DNA from: Galactobacter sp.
GTDB lineage: Bacteria; Actinomycetota; Actinomycetes; Actinomycetales; Micrococcaceae
DNA length: 22,004 nt
Assembly: GCA_022712075.1 (NCBI GenBank)
Contig: JALAHE010000310.1
Span: forward strand, 1-22,004
Direction: 5' to 3'
The position numbers were made by a program, and so were the translations under genes. The first letter of the stretch is position 1. The number at the start of each line of letters is the position of its first letter. Positions 12,248 through 21,226 of the stretch are shown here, piece after piece. Under the pieces are notes generated by a model. It did no database searches. It was not told the DNA's origin and saw only the letters and a program-made list of their open reading frames with translations.

Positions 12248-14350
12248 TTAGATGTCAAGGAAGCGGACGTCCTTGGCGTTCTGCTGGATGAAGTCGCGGC
12301 GCGCCTCGACGTCCTCGCCCATGAGGACGCTGAAGACCTGGTCGGCCGCGGCGGCGTCGTCCATGGTGACCTGCAGCAGCGTGCGGTGGGCCGGGTCCAT
12401 CGTGGTGTCCCAGAGCTCGTGGTAGTCCATCTCGCCCAGGCCCTTGTAGCGCTGGATGCCGTTGTCCTTGGGCAGGCGCTGGTTGTTGGCGTAGCCCTTG
12501 GCGAGCGCCGCGTCGCGCTCGGCGTCGGAGAAGACGTAGTCGTGCGGGGCGTTTGACCACTTGATGCGGTACAGCGGCGGCTGGGCCAGGTACACGTGGC
12601 CGTGCTCGATGAGCGGGCGCATGAAGCGGAAGAGCACCGTGAGCAGCAGCGTGGTGATGTGCTGGCCGTCCACGTCGGCATCGGCCATGAGCACGATCTT
12701 GTGATAGCGCAGCTTGGAGATGTCGAACTCTTCGCCGATGTTGGTGCCGAAGCCCGTGATCATCGACTGGATCTCGGCGTTGCCGAGGGAGCGGTCGAGG
12801 CGGGCGCGCTCCACGTTCAGGATCTTGCCGCGCAGCGGCAGGATGGCCTGCGTGCGCGGGTCGCGTCCTCGCTTGGCGGAGCCGCCGGCGGAGTCGCCCT
12901 CCACGATGTAGACCTCGCACTCCGCGGGGTTCTTCGAGGAGCAATCCGAGAGCTTGCCCGGCATGCCGAACGTCTCCAGGGGCGACTTGCGGCGGGCCGT
13001 GTCGCGCGCCTTGCGGGCGGCGATGCGGGCCTGGGCCGAGAGCTGGGCCTTGCGGACGATGTCCTTGGCGGCGCCGGGATTGCGCTCGAGCCAATCGCCG
13101 AGCCCGTCGTTGACGACGCCCTGCACAAAGCCCTTGGCCACGGAGTTGCCGAGCTTGGTCTTGGTCTGGCCCTCGAACTGGGGCTCGCCGAGCTTGACCG
13201 AGATGACGGCGGTGAGGCCCTCGCGGATGTCGTCACCCGTGAGGTTCTCGTCCTTCTCGCGCAGGAAGTTCTGCTCGCGGGCGTAGCGGTTGATGAGGCC
13301 GGTCATCGCCGCGCGGAAGCCCTCTTCGTGGGTGCCGCCCTCGTGGGTGTTGATCGTGTTGGCGTAGGTGTGAACCGACTCCGAGTAGGCGGAGGTCCAC
13401 TGCATGGCGATCTCCACGGAGATCTTGCGCTCGGTGTCCTCGGCCTCGAAGGCGATGACATCCGGGTGGATGAGCTCCACCTTCTTGGCCGTGTTGAGGT
13501 GCTTGACGTAGTCGAGCAGGCCCTCGTCGTACTTGTAGTCCACCGTGCGGTGGCGCGGAACGGCGGTCTCGACCGACTCGTCGTCGGACGCGACCTCCTC
13601 GCCGTCCTCTTCGAACGAGCGCTCGTCGGTCAGGACGATGCGCAGGCCCTTGTTGAGGAAGGCCATCTGCTGGAAGCGGGCGCGCAGCGTCTCGAAGTCG
13701 AACTCGGTGGTGTCGAAGATCTCGGGATCGGCGTAGAAGGTCTGGGTCGTGCCCGTCTCCTCCGTCGCCTCGCCGCGGGTGAGGCCCTTGACGACGTTGC
13801 CGCCGTTGCCGAACTCGGCGTCCCACTCGTAGCCCTCGCGCTTGACCTTGGTCACGACGCGGCGGGAGAGCGCGTTGACGACCGAGATGCCCACGCCGTG
13901 GAGGCCGCCAGAGACGGCGTAGCCGCCGCCGCCGAACTTGCCGCCGGCGTGCAGGATCGTCATGACGACCTCAACCGTGGGCTTGCCCTCGGTCGGGTGG
14001 ATGTCCACGGGGATGCCGCGGCCGTTGTCCTCGACGCGGACGCCGCCGTCCTCCTGCAGCGTCACGCGGATGGTGTCGCAGTAGCCGGCCAGGGCCTCGT
14101 CCACGGAGTTGTCGACGACCTCGTAGACGAGGTGGTGCAATCCGCGGGCACCCGTGGAGCCGATGTACATGCCGGGGCGCTTGCGCACTGCCTCGAGGCC
14201 CTCGAGCACGGTGATCGCCGAGGCGCCGTACTCCTCGGTGACCTTGCCGTTGCCGACGTTGCCGGTGCCTGCGTGGGCGTGGACCTCGATGGCGTTCTCG
14301 ACGGTCTGGGCGCCCGAATCCTCGGGGGTCTGCTGGTTCTGCTCAGTCAC
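12248..14350 (-). CDS. gyrB: DNA gyrase subunit B
   Basis: This 700-aa ATPase subunit of gyrase has its GHKL fold from about residue 40: YEVVDNSVDEAL (Glu77, Asn81), DNGRG (108-112) and the GGLHGVGISVVNALS ATP lid. The Toprim domain has EGDSAGG near 480 and the metal-binding DADVDG near 555. The family C-terminus YKGLGEM and FLDI close it. The open frame continues upstream to 14770, but this covers the DUF721 stop region and reads as non-conserved. I chose the GTG at 14350, preceded by AAGGAG at a rather long 12-nt spacing. It is the only start codon before the conserved core. The 40-residue N-terminal extension is polar. The upstream spacer holds a likely promoter. Confidence 0.97.
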   Translation of the reverse strand: MTEQNQQTPEDSGAQTVENAIEVHAHAGTGNVGNGKVTEEYGASAITVLEGLEAVRKRPGMYIGSTGARGLHHLVYEVVDNSVDEALAGYCDTIRVTLQEDGGVRVEDNGRGIPVDIHPTEGKPTVEVVMTILHAGGKFGGGGYAVSGGLHGVGISVVNALSRRVVTKVKREGYEWDAEFGNGGNVVKGLTRGEATEETGTTQTFYADPEIFDTTEFDFETLRARFQQMAFLNKGLRIVLTDERSFEEDGEEVASDDESVETAVPRHRTVDYKYDEGLLDYVKHLNTAKKVELIHPDVIAFEAEDTERKISVEIAMQWTSAYSESVHTYANTINTHEGGTHEEGFRAAMTGLINRYAREQNFLREKDENLTGDDIREGLTAVISVKLGEPQFEGQTKTKLGNSVAKGFVQGVVNDGLGDWLERNPGAAKDIVRKAQLSAQARIAARKARDTARRKSPLETFGMPGKLSDCSSKNPAECEVYIVEGDSAGGSAKRGRDPRTQAILPLRGKILNVERARLDRSLGNAEIQSMITGFGTNIGEEFDISKLRYHKIVLMADADVDGQHITTLLLTVLFRFMRPLIEHGHVYLAQPPLYRIKWSNAPHDYVFSDAERDAALAKGYANNQRLPKDNGIQRYKGLGEMDYHELWDTTMDPAHRTLLQVTMDDAAAADQVFSVLMGEDVEARRDFIQQNAKDVRFLDI

Positions 14351-14416
14351 GGGTGTTCCGGGCTCCTTGCGCGCAGCTGGTGGAAGTGCAACCCCTCCGG
14401 TCCCGCGCTGGACACC

Positions 14417-14436
14417 GGAAAGGCCTTTCCATTCTA
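14417..14436 (-). promoter_or_regulatory. Candidate gyrB -10 element with a perfect palindrome at the start site
   Basis: On the minus strand TAGAAT (14431-14436) is a good -10, followed directly by the 14-bp perfect palindrome GGAAAGGCCTTTCC (14417-14430), where transcription would begin. No clear -35 is seen. The palindrome could be an operator or an initial-transcript element. Confidence 0.4.
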
Positions 14437-14444
14437 CCGCGCGC

Positions 14445-14499
14445 GGCCCAAAAACGGGGCGTTCTGAGGGCGGTTTATTGCGCCTATGGCCCAAAAACG
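14445..14499 (-). repeat. Direct repeat upstream of the gyrB promoter
   Basis: GGCCCAAAAACG occurs at 14445-14456 and again at 14488-14499 (43 bp apart). Both are in the stretch just upstream of the candidate -10. The A5/T5 tracts are the most AT-rich elements of the spacer and could bend DNA or bind a regulator. Confidence 0.5.
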
Positions 14500-14534
14500 C
14501 CCCTCTCAGCCTCCGAGGACGCTGGGAGGGTGTT

Positions 14535-14559
14535 CGCTCCGAGGCGCCCCCTCGGAGCG
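14535..14559 (-). terminator. Hairpin downstream of the DUF721 gene
   Basis: CGCTCCGAGG (14535-14544) pairs perfectly with CCTCGGAGCG (14550-14559) around a 5-nt loop, about 40 nt after the DUF721 stop. It probably separates the recF/DUF721 transcript from gyrB. Confidence 0.55.
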
Positions 14560-14598
14560 CTGAAGGCCCTTCCAGCGGTTCGGGCCGCTTGGCGCAGG

Positions 14599-15237
14599 CT
14601 ACCCGTAGGTATCGCGCGGACCCCGCCCTCCGGGGGCGGTGCGCAGGCCGTGCTTCCACGACGGGCCGGCGGGCCCGAGCACCTTGAGCGTCGTCACGAC
14701 GCCCGCGCCCACCGTGGCGTCGAAGCGCTTGAGCACGGTGTGCTGCATGAGCCGCAGCTGCGTGGCCCACGATGTCGAATCGCAGCGCACCACCACGGTG
14801 GTGTTTTCGAAGGATTCAGGCTCGGTGTGGGCGGCGATCTCCGGCCCCACGATTTCGGCCCAGCGCGTGAGCACCGAACCCACCGCCACGGGATCGCTCC
14901 ACCCGCGTGAGCGCACGAGCGAGGAGATGACGCGGCCGAGACCCACCGGATCGCGGCCCTCGTCGTCCTGGGCCACGCCCGCCGGGCGCTCACCGCGCGC
15001 CGCCGCTTTGCGGGCGGCTGCCTTCTCACGGGCCCGCGCCACCTGAGCCGCCCCGCGGCGCACCTCACCGCGCTGTTGGGCGGCGGTCCTGGCGCGCTGC
15101 AGCGCCACGCGCGGCGCGTCCGCCTCCTCGATCGTCACCTCACCAGGTAGGCCCTCGGGCCGTTCCTCTGTGGTGTTCTCGGCGCCGTCTTCTCCCACCG
15201 GATCGGGCGTGGGAACCCACTCGCGCGGCTCGTTCAC
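14599..15237 (-). CDS. DUF721 / DciA-like replication protein
   Basis: This 212-aa protein has a charged, low-complexity, probably disordered first half (residues 1-95, rich in Ala, Arg and Glu) and a C-terminal DUF721 domain (about 98-195). Typical features are WAEIVGPEIAAHTEPESF followed by a strand with VVVRCDSTSWATQLRLM. DUF721 proteins at the recF-gyrB position include mycobacterial Rv0004. The wider family, DciA, acts as the DnaB helicase operator in bacteria lacking DnaC/DnaI. A helicase-loading role is therefore well supported by family and position but not shown here. The GTG start overlaps the recF stop as GTGA, implying coupled translation. A 248-nt spacer with hairpins and a likely promoter separates it from gyrB. 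Confidence 0.88.
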   Translation of the reverse strand: MNEPREWVPTPDPVGEDGAENTTEERPEGLPGEVTIEEADAPRVALQRARTAAQQRGEVRRGAAQVARAREKAAARKAAARGERPAGVAQDDEGRDPVGLGRVISSLVRSRGWSDPVAVGSVLTRWAEIVGPEIAAHTEPESFENTTVVVRCDSTSWATQLRLMQHTVLKRFDATVGAGVVTTLKVLGPAGPSWKHGLRTAPGGRGPRDTYG

Positions 15238-16658
15238 GCCGGCTCACCGCCGAGCAGGGAAGCGATGGTTCCGGCGCCAGGCGCCAAGGCGACGCCTGGC
15301 GCCCCGGGTGCCCGGGCGTCGTCGGGCATCACATCAGGACCCTGCCCGACGGCGCGGGCGGGGGTCTCGGGGGCGGCCTCGCCGCCCGCCTCAGGCTGCT
15401 CGTGCGCCCCCGGCAGCTCGCGCGGCTCGGGGTGCTCGGCGGAGTGAGGTTCCGCCCCGGCCGATGCGTCAGCGGGCTCCGGCTCCGCACCCACCCAGCC
15501 CGGGCCCACCGGGATGAGGCGCGCGTCGAGCTCGGCGGGCACGTCCTCGCGGACGGCGGCGGTCACGATGATCTGTTCGGCCTGCGTCACGGTCGCCACC
15601 AGCTTGGCGCGGCGCCTCGCGTCGAGCTCGGCAAAGACGTCGTCGAGCATGAGGACCGGACGCGCGGACGGCGCCGGATCGTCGTCCGTCAGGACACTGT
15701 AGGAGGCCAGGCGCAGAGCGAGGGCCAGCGACCAGGTCTCGCCGTGGGAGGCAAAGCCTTTGGCCGGGGCGGGGCCGAGGCCAAGCATGACGTCGTCGCG
15801 GTGCGGGCCCACGAGCGTCACCCCGCGCTCGGCCTCGCGGCGGCGGGCGCCCTGGAGGGCCGCGAGCAGGAGTGCCTCGTACTCGGGCAGCGAGGCCCCC
15901 ACGAGCCGCGGATCCGCGACGGGCTCGCCGGGGACACCAACGCGTTCCGCGTCGCCCGTGACGGTGCTGAGGTACAGCGCCGTGGCCGGCTTGGAACCGT
16001 CCGTCAGGGAGGCGTAGGACTCCGCCAGGTGCGGGGCCACGAGGCCAAGCACGTGCACGCGATTGCGCAGCACGCGCGCGCCGGCGGCGGCGAGGTGCGC
16101 GTCCCACACGTCGAGCGTCGCCTCGTGCGAGGAGCTCAGGCGCCCGGCGCCGCGGGCGGACTTCAGCAGGGCGTTGCGTTGCTTGAGCACCCGCTCGTAG
16201 TCAGCACGGACGGCGCCTTGGTCGGGGCGCAGCTGCACCACCAGGTCATCGAGGAAGCGACGGCGCGCGCCGGGATCCCCCTTGACGAGTTCGAGGTCCT
16301 CGGGCGCGAACAGCACGCTGCGCACGATCCCCAGCGCCTCGCGGGCCCGCGTGGGATTGGAGCGGTTGATCCTCGCCCGGTTGGCGCGGCCTGGAATGAC
16401 CTCGAGCTCCACGGCCGTGCCCTGCTTGCCGCGCTCCACGCGCGCGCCGACGATGGCCCGCTCGGCGCCGAATCGCACGAGCGGGCCGTCGTTGGCGACG
16501 CGGTGCGAGGCCTGGGTCGACAGGTAGCCGATCGCCTCGACGACGTTGGTCTTGCCCACTCCGTTGTGCCCCACGAGCACGCTCGTGCCCGCCTCGAGCG
16601 AGAGCTCGGCGAGGGCGTAGCTGCGGAAATCACGCAGCGTGAGGTGGGAGACGAACAC
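15234..16658 (-). CDS. recF: DNA replication and repair protein RecF
   Basis: This 474-aa SMC-like ATPase assists RecA loading at gaps. Walker A is GHNGVGKTN (30-38), after the family opening VSHLTLRDFRSY. The signature region precedes Walker B, LMLDDVFAELD, near residues 330-345. The enzymatic core ends around residue 385. The remaining roughly 85 residues are an Ala/Pro/Glu/Gly-rich tail not found in canonical RecF. The start chosen is GTG at 16658, 7 nt after gnd. A TTG at 16692-16694 would overlap gnd and adds non-conserved residues. The upstream ribosome site (AGAAGG, about 12 nt) is not ideal, so the start is moderately certain. It is coupled to DUF721 by a GTGA overlap. Confidence 0.95.
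   Translation of the reverse strand: MFVSHLTLRDFRSYALAELSLEAGTSVLVGHNGVGKTNVVEAIGYLSTQASHRVANDGPLVRFGAERAIVGARVERGKQGTAVELEVIPGRANRARINRSNPTRAREALGIVRSVLFAPEDLELVKGDPGARRRFLDDLVVQLRPDQGAVRADYERVLKQRNALLKSARGAGRLSSSHEATLDVWDAHLAAAGARVLRNRVHVLGLVAPHLAESYASLTDGSKPATALYLSTVTGDAERVGVPGEPVADPRLVGASLPEYEALLLAALQGARRREAERGVTLVGPHRDDVMLGLGPAPAKGFASHGETWSLALALRLASYSVLTDDDPAPSARPVLMLDDVFAELDARRRAKLVATVTQAEQIIVTAAVREDVPAELDARLIPVGPGWVGAEPEPADASAGAEPHSAEHPEPRELPGAHEQPEAGGEAAPETPARAVGQGPDVMPDDARAPGAPGVALAPGAGTIASLLGGEPA
15273..15303 (-). repeat. 11-bp inverted repeat inside the recF 3' end
   Basis: GGCGCCAGGCG (15273-15283) pairs perfectly with CGCCTGGCGCC (15293-15303) around a 9-nt loop, in the part coding for the low-complexity RecF tail. 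It partly reflects the repeated LAPGAG residues, but it is also close enough to the DUF721 start to shape the message there. Confidence 0.4.
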
Positions 16659-16665
16659 GACGGGG

Positions 16666-17547
<882 letters not shown>

Positions 17548-17632
17548 TTCGATTCCTCCGTAGGGATCGGCGGGTTCCGCAAGCCACGTCGCTGGGGCCG
17601 CAGTGCTCGTTTCTCTTGGGTGTTGAAACGCC

Positions 17633-17660
17633 TCAGGGGGCGCCAAAAAGCGCCCCCTGA
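17633..17660 (-). terminator. Intrinsic terminator of dnaN
   Basis: TCAGGGGGCGC (17633-17643) pairs perfectly with GCGCCCCCTGA (17650-17660) around a 6-nt loop (TTTTTG on the minus strand). It lies 11 nt after the dnaN stop, so gnd probably has its own promoter in 17560-17630. Confidence 0.75.
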
Positions 17661-17671
17661 AACGAGGGTTC

Positions 17672-18796
17672 TCAGGCGTTCGGCAGGCGCACCGGCATGA
17701 CGAGGTAGCGGTAGGCGTCGTTGTCCTCGCCGCTTTCCTCCTTCTGAGCGGTCAGCATGGCCGGCTTGGGCGCGGAGGTGAACGAGAAGCGCACAAACTC
17801 GGAGTCGAACGCGGCCAGGCCCTCGGAGAGGTAGGCAGGGTTGAACGCCACGGTGATGTCCTCGCCGTCCAGCAGCGTCTCGATGCTCTCCTCGGCCTGC
17901 GCGTCTTCGCCGGTGCCGGCGTCCAGGGCCACCTGGCCCTGCGTGAACTGCAGGCGGACCGGGGTGTTGCGCTCGGCCACGACGGACACGCGGCGCACGG
18001 CCTCGACGAGCTCGGAGGTCCGCACGGAGGCGTGAATCGGAGAGCTCTCGGGGAAGAGCGAGCGGATCTTGGGGTAGTCGCCGTCCACCAGCAGGGTGGT
18101 GGTGCGGCGGGCCCCCGAGGAGAAGCCCATGAGATCTCCCTTGGGCGAGAGCGCAAGGGTCAGATCGCCGGCGCCGCCGAGAGTCTTGGCGGCCTCGGAG
18201 AGGGTGCGGGCCTTAATGAGCGCGGAGGTCTGGATGCCCGGGGTGGCCGGGCGCCAGGCGAGCTCGCGCAGCGAGAGGCGGTAGCGGTCGGTGGCGAGCA
18301 GCGTCATGTGGTCGTCGTCGAACTCGACCTTGATGCCGGTCAGGATCGGCAGGGTGTCGTCCTTGGACGCCGCAACGATGACCTGGGCCACGGCATGGGC
18401 AAACTCGGCGCCGTCGACGAGGCCGAGGACCTCGGGCTGGGCCGGAAGCGTGGGGTACTCGCTGACCGGCATGGTCGCGAGGTGGAAGCGAGAGCGGCCG
18501 CAGCGAACCTGGACCTTGGTGCCGTCGGTCTCGACCGTCACCGCCTGCTGGGGGAGGCTGCGGCAGATCTCCGCGAGGAGCTTGCCGGAGACGAGGATGG
18601 TCCCCTCCTCCTCGATCTGAGCCTCGATCTCCAGGTGGGCACTCGTCTCGTAGTCGAAGCCCTCGAGAGTGACGATGCCGGAGGAAGCCGTGATGAGGAT
18701 GCCTGCCAGGACGGGAGACGCCGGACGCTGGGCGAGGGACCTGGCCGTCCATGTCACCGCCTCGGTGAGGACGTCGCGTTCCACGCTGAACTTCAC
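17672..18796 (-). CDS. dnaN: DNA polymerase III beta subunit (sliding clamp)
   Basis: This 374-aa protein forms a dimeric ring that tethers polymerase III and partner proteins to DNA. The three clamp domains follow in order (about 1-120, 128-245 and 247-374). Recognisable stretches are MKFSVERDVLTEAVTW at the start, the second-domain LPILTGIKVEFDDDHMTLLATDRYRLS and the C-terminal YLVMPVRLPNA, which caps the partner-binding pocket. Length is normal. The GTG at 18796 has AAAGG about 9 nt upstream. The 502-nt spacer toward dnaA is long enough for oriC elements and its own promoter. A terminator ends the gene. Confidence 0.98.
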   Translation of the reverse strand: MKFSVERDVLTEAVTWTARSLAQRPASPVLAGILITASSGIVTLEGFDYETSAHLEIEAQIEEEGTILVSGKLLAEICRSLPQQAVTVETDGTKVQVRCGRSRFHLATMPVSEYPTLPAQPEVLGLVDGAEFAHAVAQVIVAASKDDTLPILTGIKVEFDDDHMTLLATDRYRLSLRELAWRPATPGIQTSALIKARTLSEAAKTLGGAGDLTLALSPKGDLMGFSSGARRTTTLLVDGDYPKIRSLFPESSPIHASVRTSELVEAVRRVSVVAERNTPVRLQFTQGQVALDAGTGEDAQAEESIETLLDGEDITVAFNPAYLSEGLAAFDSEFVRFSFTSAPKPAMLTAQKEESGEDNDAYRYLVMPVRLPNA

Positions 18797-19298
18797 GGGT
18801 GGCCACCTTTCGCCCTGGCTTCACGGGCTTCGATACGGAGGAGATCAGGACTGTCAGCCTACCTTCCGGCGTAGCCCTGACGATCTCGAGTGCATCAGTG
18901 AAGCGCAGCTCACGTCAACGGCTGTGAGGGAGACGGTGGGATGCGGTTCCACCCGACGGCTCAGCGATTGATCCGAAAGCTGATCCGTTTTCGGATCGGA
19001 CGGATTGGGGCGGAGTGAACATGTTGTTTGGTGGCTGAAGGAAGAGTGGGAGTGTTAATAACCGCTGTGGAATTTGTGGAAAACTCGGTTTTGCCCCGAT
19101 ATCTCACGGAAGTCGCCTGTTGATGACCTGTCGATGAGGTCCGGCACTGAGTGCCAGGCCTTGTGTATGAAACTCGGTCCCATCCACAGCGTCCACAGGT
19201 AGACCCCACTCGCCCACAGCTTGTCCCCGGCCTGTCCACTGACTTGTCCACCGAAGGCCGATTTTCACCGGCATGTGGCTGTTTTTAGGGGGTGGAAC
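18797..19298. other. dnaA-dnaN spacer, canonical oriC position with degenerate DnaA boxes
   Basis: This 502-nt spacer has no gene. It contains no perfect DnaA box. One-mismatch sites are TTGTCCACC (19244-19252, plus) and TGTGGAAAA (19075-19083, minus). Two-mismatch sites are at 19180-19188, 19189-19197, 19221-19229 and 19232-19240. The stretch 19018-19105 is relatively AT-rich (GTTAATAACC, AATTTGTGGAAAAC) and is a candidate unwinding element. Position in actinobacteria argues for oriC, but the box quality is poor compared with 4553-5030. Confidence 0.7.
18970..18997. repeat. GATCCG inverted repeat in the dnaA-dnaN spacer
   Basis: GATCCGAAA (18970-18978) pairs perfectly with TTTCGGATC (18989-18997). 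A third GATCCG lies in the loop. It could be a protein-binding site or hairpin near the dnaN promoter. Confidence 0.45.
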
Positions 19299-20768
19299 TC
19301 AGTCGCGGTGCTGCTGCTTGATCTTGTTCGTGAGCTCGGTGACCTGGTTGTAGATGGCCCGGCGCTCTGCCATGAGCTCGCGAATCTTGCGATCGGCATG
19401 GATGACCGTGGTGTGGTCGCGCCCGCCCATCAACTCGCCGATCTTCGGCAGCGACATGTCCGTCAGCTCGCGCAGCAGGTACATGGCGATCTGACGCGCC
19501 GTCACGAGCGTTCGGGTGCGGGACTTCGAGTTCAGCTCCTCGATCGTCAGGTCGAAGTACTCGGCGGTCAGGGCGACGATCGCCTGCGGCGTGATGACCT
19601 GGGCGTCCTCGTCGGAGATGAGGTCCTTGAGCACGTGCTCCGCCACGTCCAAGGTGACCGGCTGACGATTGAGCGACGCGTACGCGGTGACGCGGATGAG
19701 GGCGCCCTCGAGCTCGCGGATGTTGGTGGAGATCTTCGAGGCGATGTACTCCATGACATCGTCCGGCGCGGAGAGGCCCTCGGCATGCGCCTTCTTCCGC
19801 AGAATCGCGATGCGGGTCTCGAGCTCCGGCGGCTGGATGTCCGTGAGCAGGCCCCACTCGAAGCGCGAGCGCATGCGGTCCTCGAAACCGGCAAGCTGCT
19901 TGGGCGGCAGATCCGAGGTAATGACGACCTGCTTGTTGTGGTTGTGCAGGGCGTTGAAGGTGTGGAAGAACTCCTCCTGCGTCGCGTCCTTGTTCGCGAG
20001 GAACTGGATGTCGTCGATGAGCAGGATGTCGACGTTGCGGTACGTCTGCTTGAAGCTCGTTCCCTCGTCGTCGCGGATGGAGTTGATGAAGTCGTTCGTG
20101 AACTCCTCCGAGTTCACGTAGCGCACGCGGATGCCGTGATAGAGGTGGCGGGCGTAGTGACCGATCGCGTGCAGCAGGTGGGTTTTGCCGAGGCCGGAGC
20201 CGCCGTAGATGAAGAGCGGGTTGTAGGCCTTGGCCGGCGCCTCGGCGACCGCAACGGCGGCGGCGTGGGCGAAGCGGTTCGAGGAACCGATCACGAAAGT
20301 GTCGAACACGTACTTCGGGTTGAGGCGGCCAAACTCGGTGGAGTTCGACGGCGGGGCAGGCTGGGGTGCCATGCCCTGGGCCCGCGCGTGGGGGACAGGG
20401 TGATGAATGCGTTCCCCGGACTCCTGCGGGTCGACGCCCGGCTGGCCCTCGGCGCGTTCCACGCGGGTGGGCGGAGTGTTGGGCTCGGGTTCCTGAGCCA
20501 GATCGGTGTCGATCGTGAAGGCGCAGAGGATGTCGTGGCCAAAGACCGAACGCAGGGCGTCATCCAGCGGCGACTTCAGCTGGTTCTGCAGCACCTCGCG
20601 CGCGAGCTCGCTGGGAACGGCGAGGAGAAGCGTCGATTCCATGAGGCCGAGCGGCTGGGCGAGGTCGATGAATCCGCGCTGGCGCGGGGAGACGCGATCG
20701 TCCTGTTCCAGCGTGCGGACGACCTGACGCCAGGCGCTGCCGACGCTGTTGGATTCATCGCTGCTCAC
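19299..20768 (-). CDS. dnaA: Chromosomal replication initiator DnaA
   Basis: This 489-aa AAA+ initiator binds DnaA boxes and melts oriC. Domain I spans about 1-85, with a short domain II (about 86-145) rich in Pro/Glu. Domain III has Walker A GGSGLGKT (189-196), Walker B DILLIDD (247-253), the arginine-finger stretch MRSRFEWG (299-306) and sensor 2 IRELEGAL (350-357). Domain IV (about 396-489) carries the box-recognition signature GGRDHTTVIHA (448-458). The frame extends to 20897 but those 43 residues are not DnaA-like and cross a box. I chose the GTG at 20768, with GAAGAGG about 9-10 nt upstream. Domain II is short compared with Streptomyces. The upstream DnaA boxes suggest autoregulation. 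Confidence 0.98.
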   Translation of the reverse strand: MSSDESNSVGSAWRQVVRTLEQDDRVSPRQRGFIDLAQPLGLMESTLLLAVPSELAREVLQNQLKSPLDDALRSVFGHDILCAFTIDTDLAQEPEPNTPPTRVERAEGQPGVDPQESGERIHHPVPHARAQGMAPQPAPPSNSTEFGRLNPKYVFDTFVIGSSNRFAHAAAVAVAEAPAKAYNPLFIYGGSGLGKTHLLHAIGHYARHLYHGIRVRYVNSEEFTNDFINSIRDDEGTSFKQTYRNVDILLIDDIQFLANKDATQEEFFHTFNALHNHNKQVVITSDLPPKQLAGFEDRMRSRFEWGLLTDIQPPELETRIAILRKKAHAEGLSAPDDVMEYIASKISTNIRELEGALIRVTAYASLNRQPVTLDVAEHVLKDLISDEDAQVITPQAIVALTAEYFDLTIEELNSKSRTRTLVTARQIAMYLLRELTDMSLPKIGELMGGRDHTTVIHADRKIRELMAERRAIYNQVTELTNKIKQQHRD

Positions 20769-20876
20769 GCTCAAGTGCCTCTTCCCCGGGAGAAATCTCC
20801 CGCGCTCCGCGGCGGAACATCCGGCGCGAGTCTCCACGGTACCTGTCCATCCACGGGTTATGCACAGGCTGGGCCA

Positions 20877-20904
20877 CTCATATGGGGAAAAACTCACCCG
20901 TCAG
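20877..20904 (-). promoter_or_regulatory. Weak candidate dnaA promoter
   Basis: On the minus strand CTGACG (-35, 4 of 6) and TATGAG (-10, 20877-20882) are separated by 16 nt, placing the start near 20870. DnaA boxes lie on both sides. The match is weak. Confidence 0.3.
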
Positions 20905-21029
20905 CGCCGGATATCCCCATCCTTCTCCCCAGATTGTGGATAATGGATGTGAACAGGCGGTGGATAGCTCCCGACCTGTGTGGAACCGCCGCCCTGCGGC
21001 GTGAGCCGTGTGTGATGCGCCACGGCAGT

Positions 21030-21059
21030 TTGACCCGTGCCCGTGCACTCATCTACCGT
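21030..21059 (+). promoter_or_regulatory. Candidate rpmH promoter
   Basis: TTGACC (21030-21035) and TACCGT (21054-21059) are separated by 18 nt, about 165 nt upstream of the rpmH start. This leaves a long untranslated leader. Confidence 0.4.
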
Positions 21060-21226
21060 TAACAAGTCCCTCATTGTGACGCTGGGTGCCTTGCGCACCC
21101 CAGAGTCGCCGACTTCCTCGCCGAGGAGGACGGGGGGACCTCAAGTTTGACCGATGCATCCATCCCGTTCTTCCTCTTTCTGTCGCGGCGGGCGATGCCT
21201 GAGAACGACGACATGGAGTGAGCACC

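Larger units (their letters stand above)
20769..21226. other. dnaA-rpmH divergent spacer with DnaA boxes
   Basis: This 458-nt spacer has no gene. It holds a perfect TGTGGATAA (20935-20943, minus orientation), TTATGCACA (20858-20866, one mismatch) and weaker sites at 20948-20956 and 20959-20967. These flank the likely dnaA promoter and would allow autoregulation or form the second part of a bipartite origin. Confidence 0.7.

Noticed and set aside
9366..12251. Very long plus-strand open frame (961 codons) opposite gyrA
   Set aside because: It is the antisense shadow of gyrA. High-GC codon use leaves the complementary frame free of stops, and its translation is low-complexity (Val/Leu/Asp/His-rich) with no family resemblance.
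12596..14467. Long plus-strand open frame (623 codons) opposite gyrB
   Set aside because: It is an antisense shadow of gyrB with the same repetitive composition and no motif.
14351..14770. N-terminal extension of the gyrB frame
   Set aside because: It reads through the gyrB control spacer and into the DUF721 coding region, and the residues are unlike any gyrase N-terminus.
20769..20897. Upstream extension of the dnaA frame
   Set aside because: The extra 43 residues are not DnaA-like and the DNA carries a DnaA box and possible promoter. The GTG at 20768 is a better start.
19221..21062. Long plus-strand open frame opposite dnaA
   Set aside because: It is an antisense shadow of dnaA running into both control spacers, with no protein-like features.
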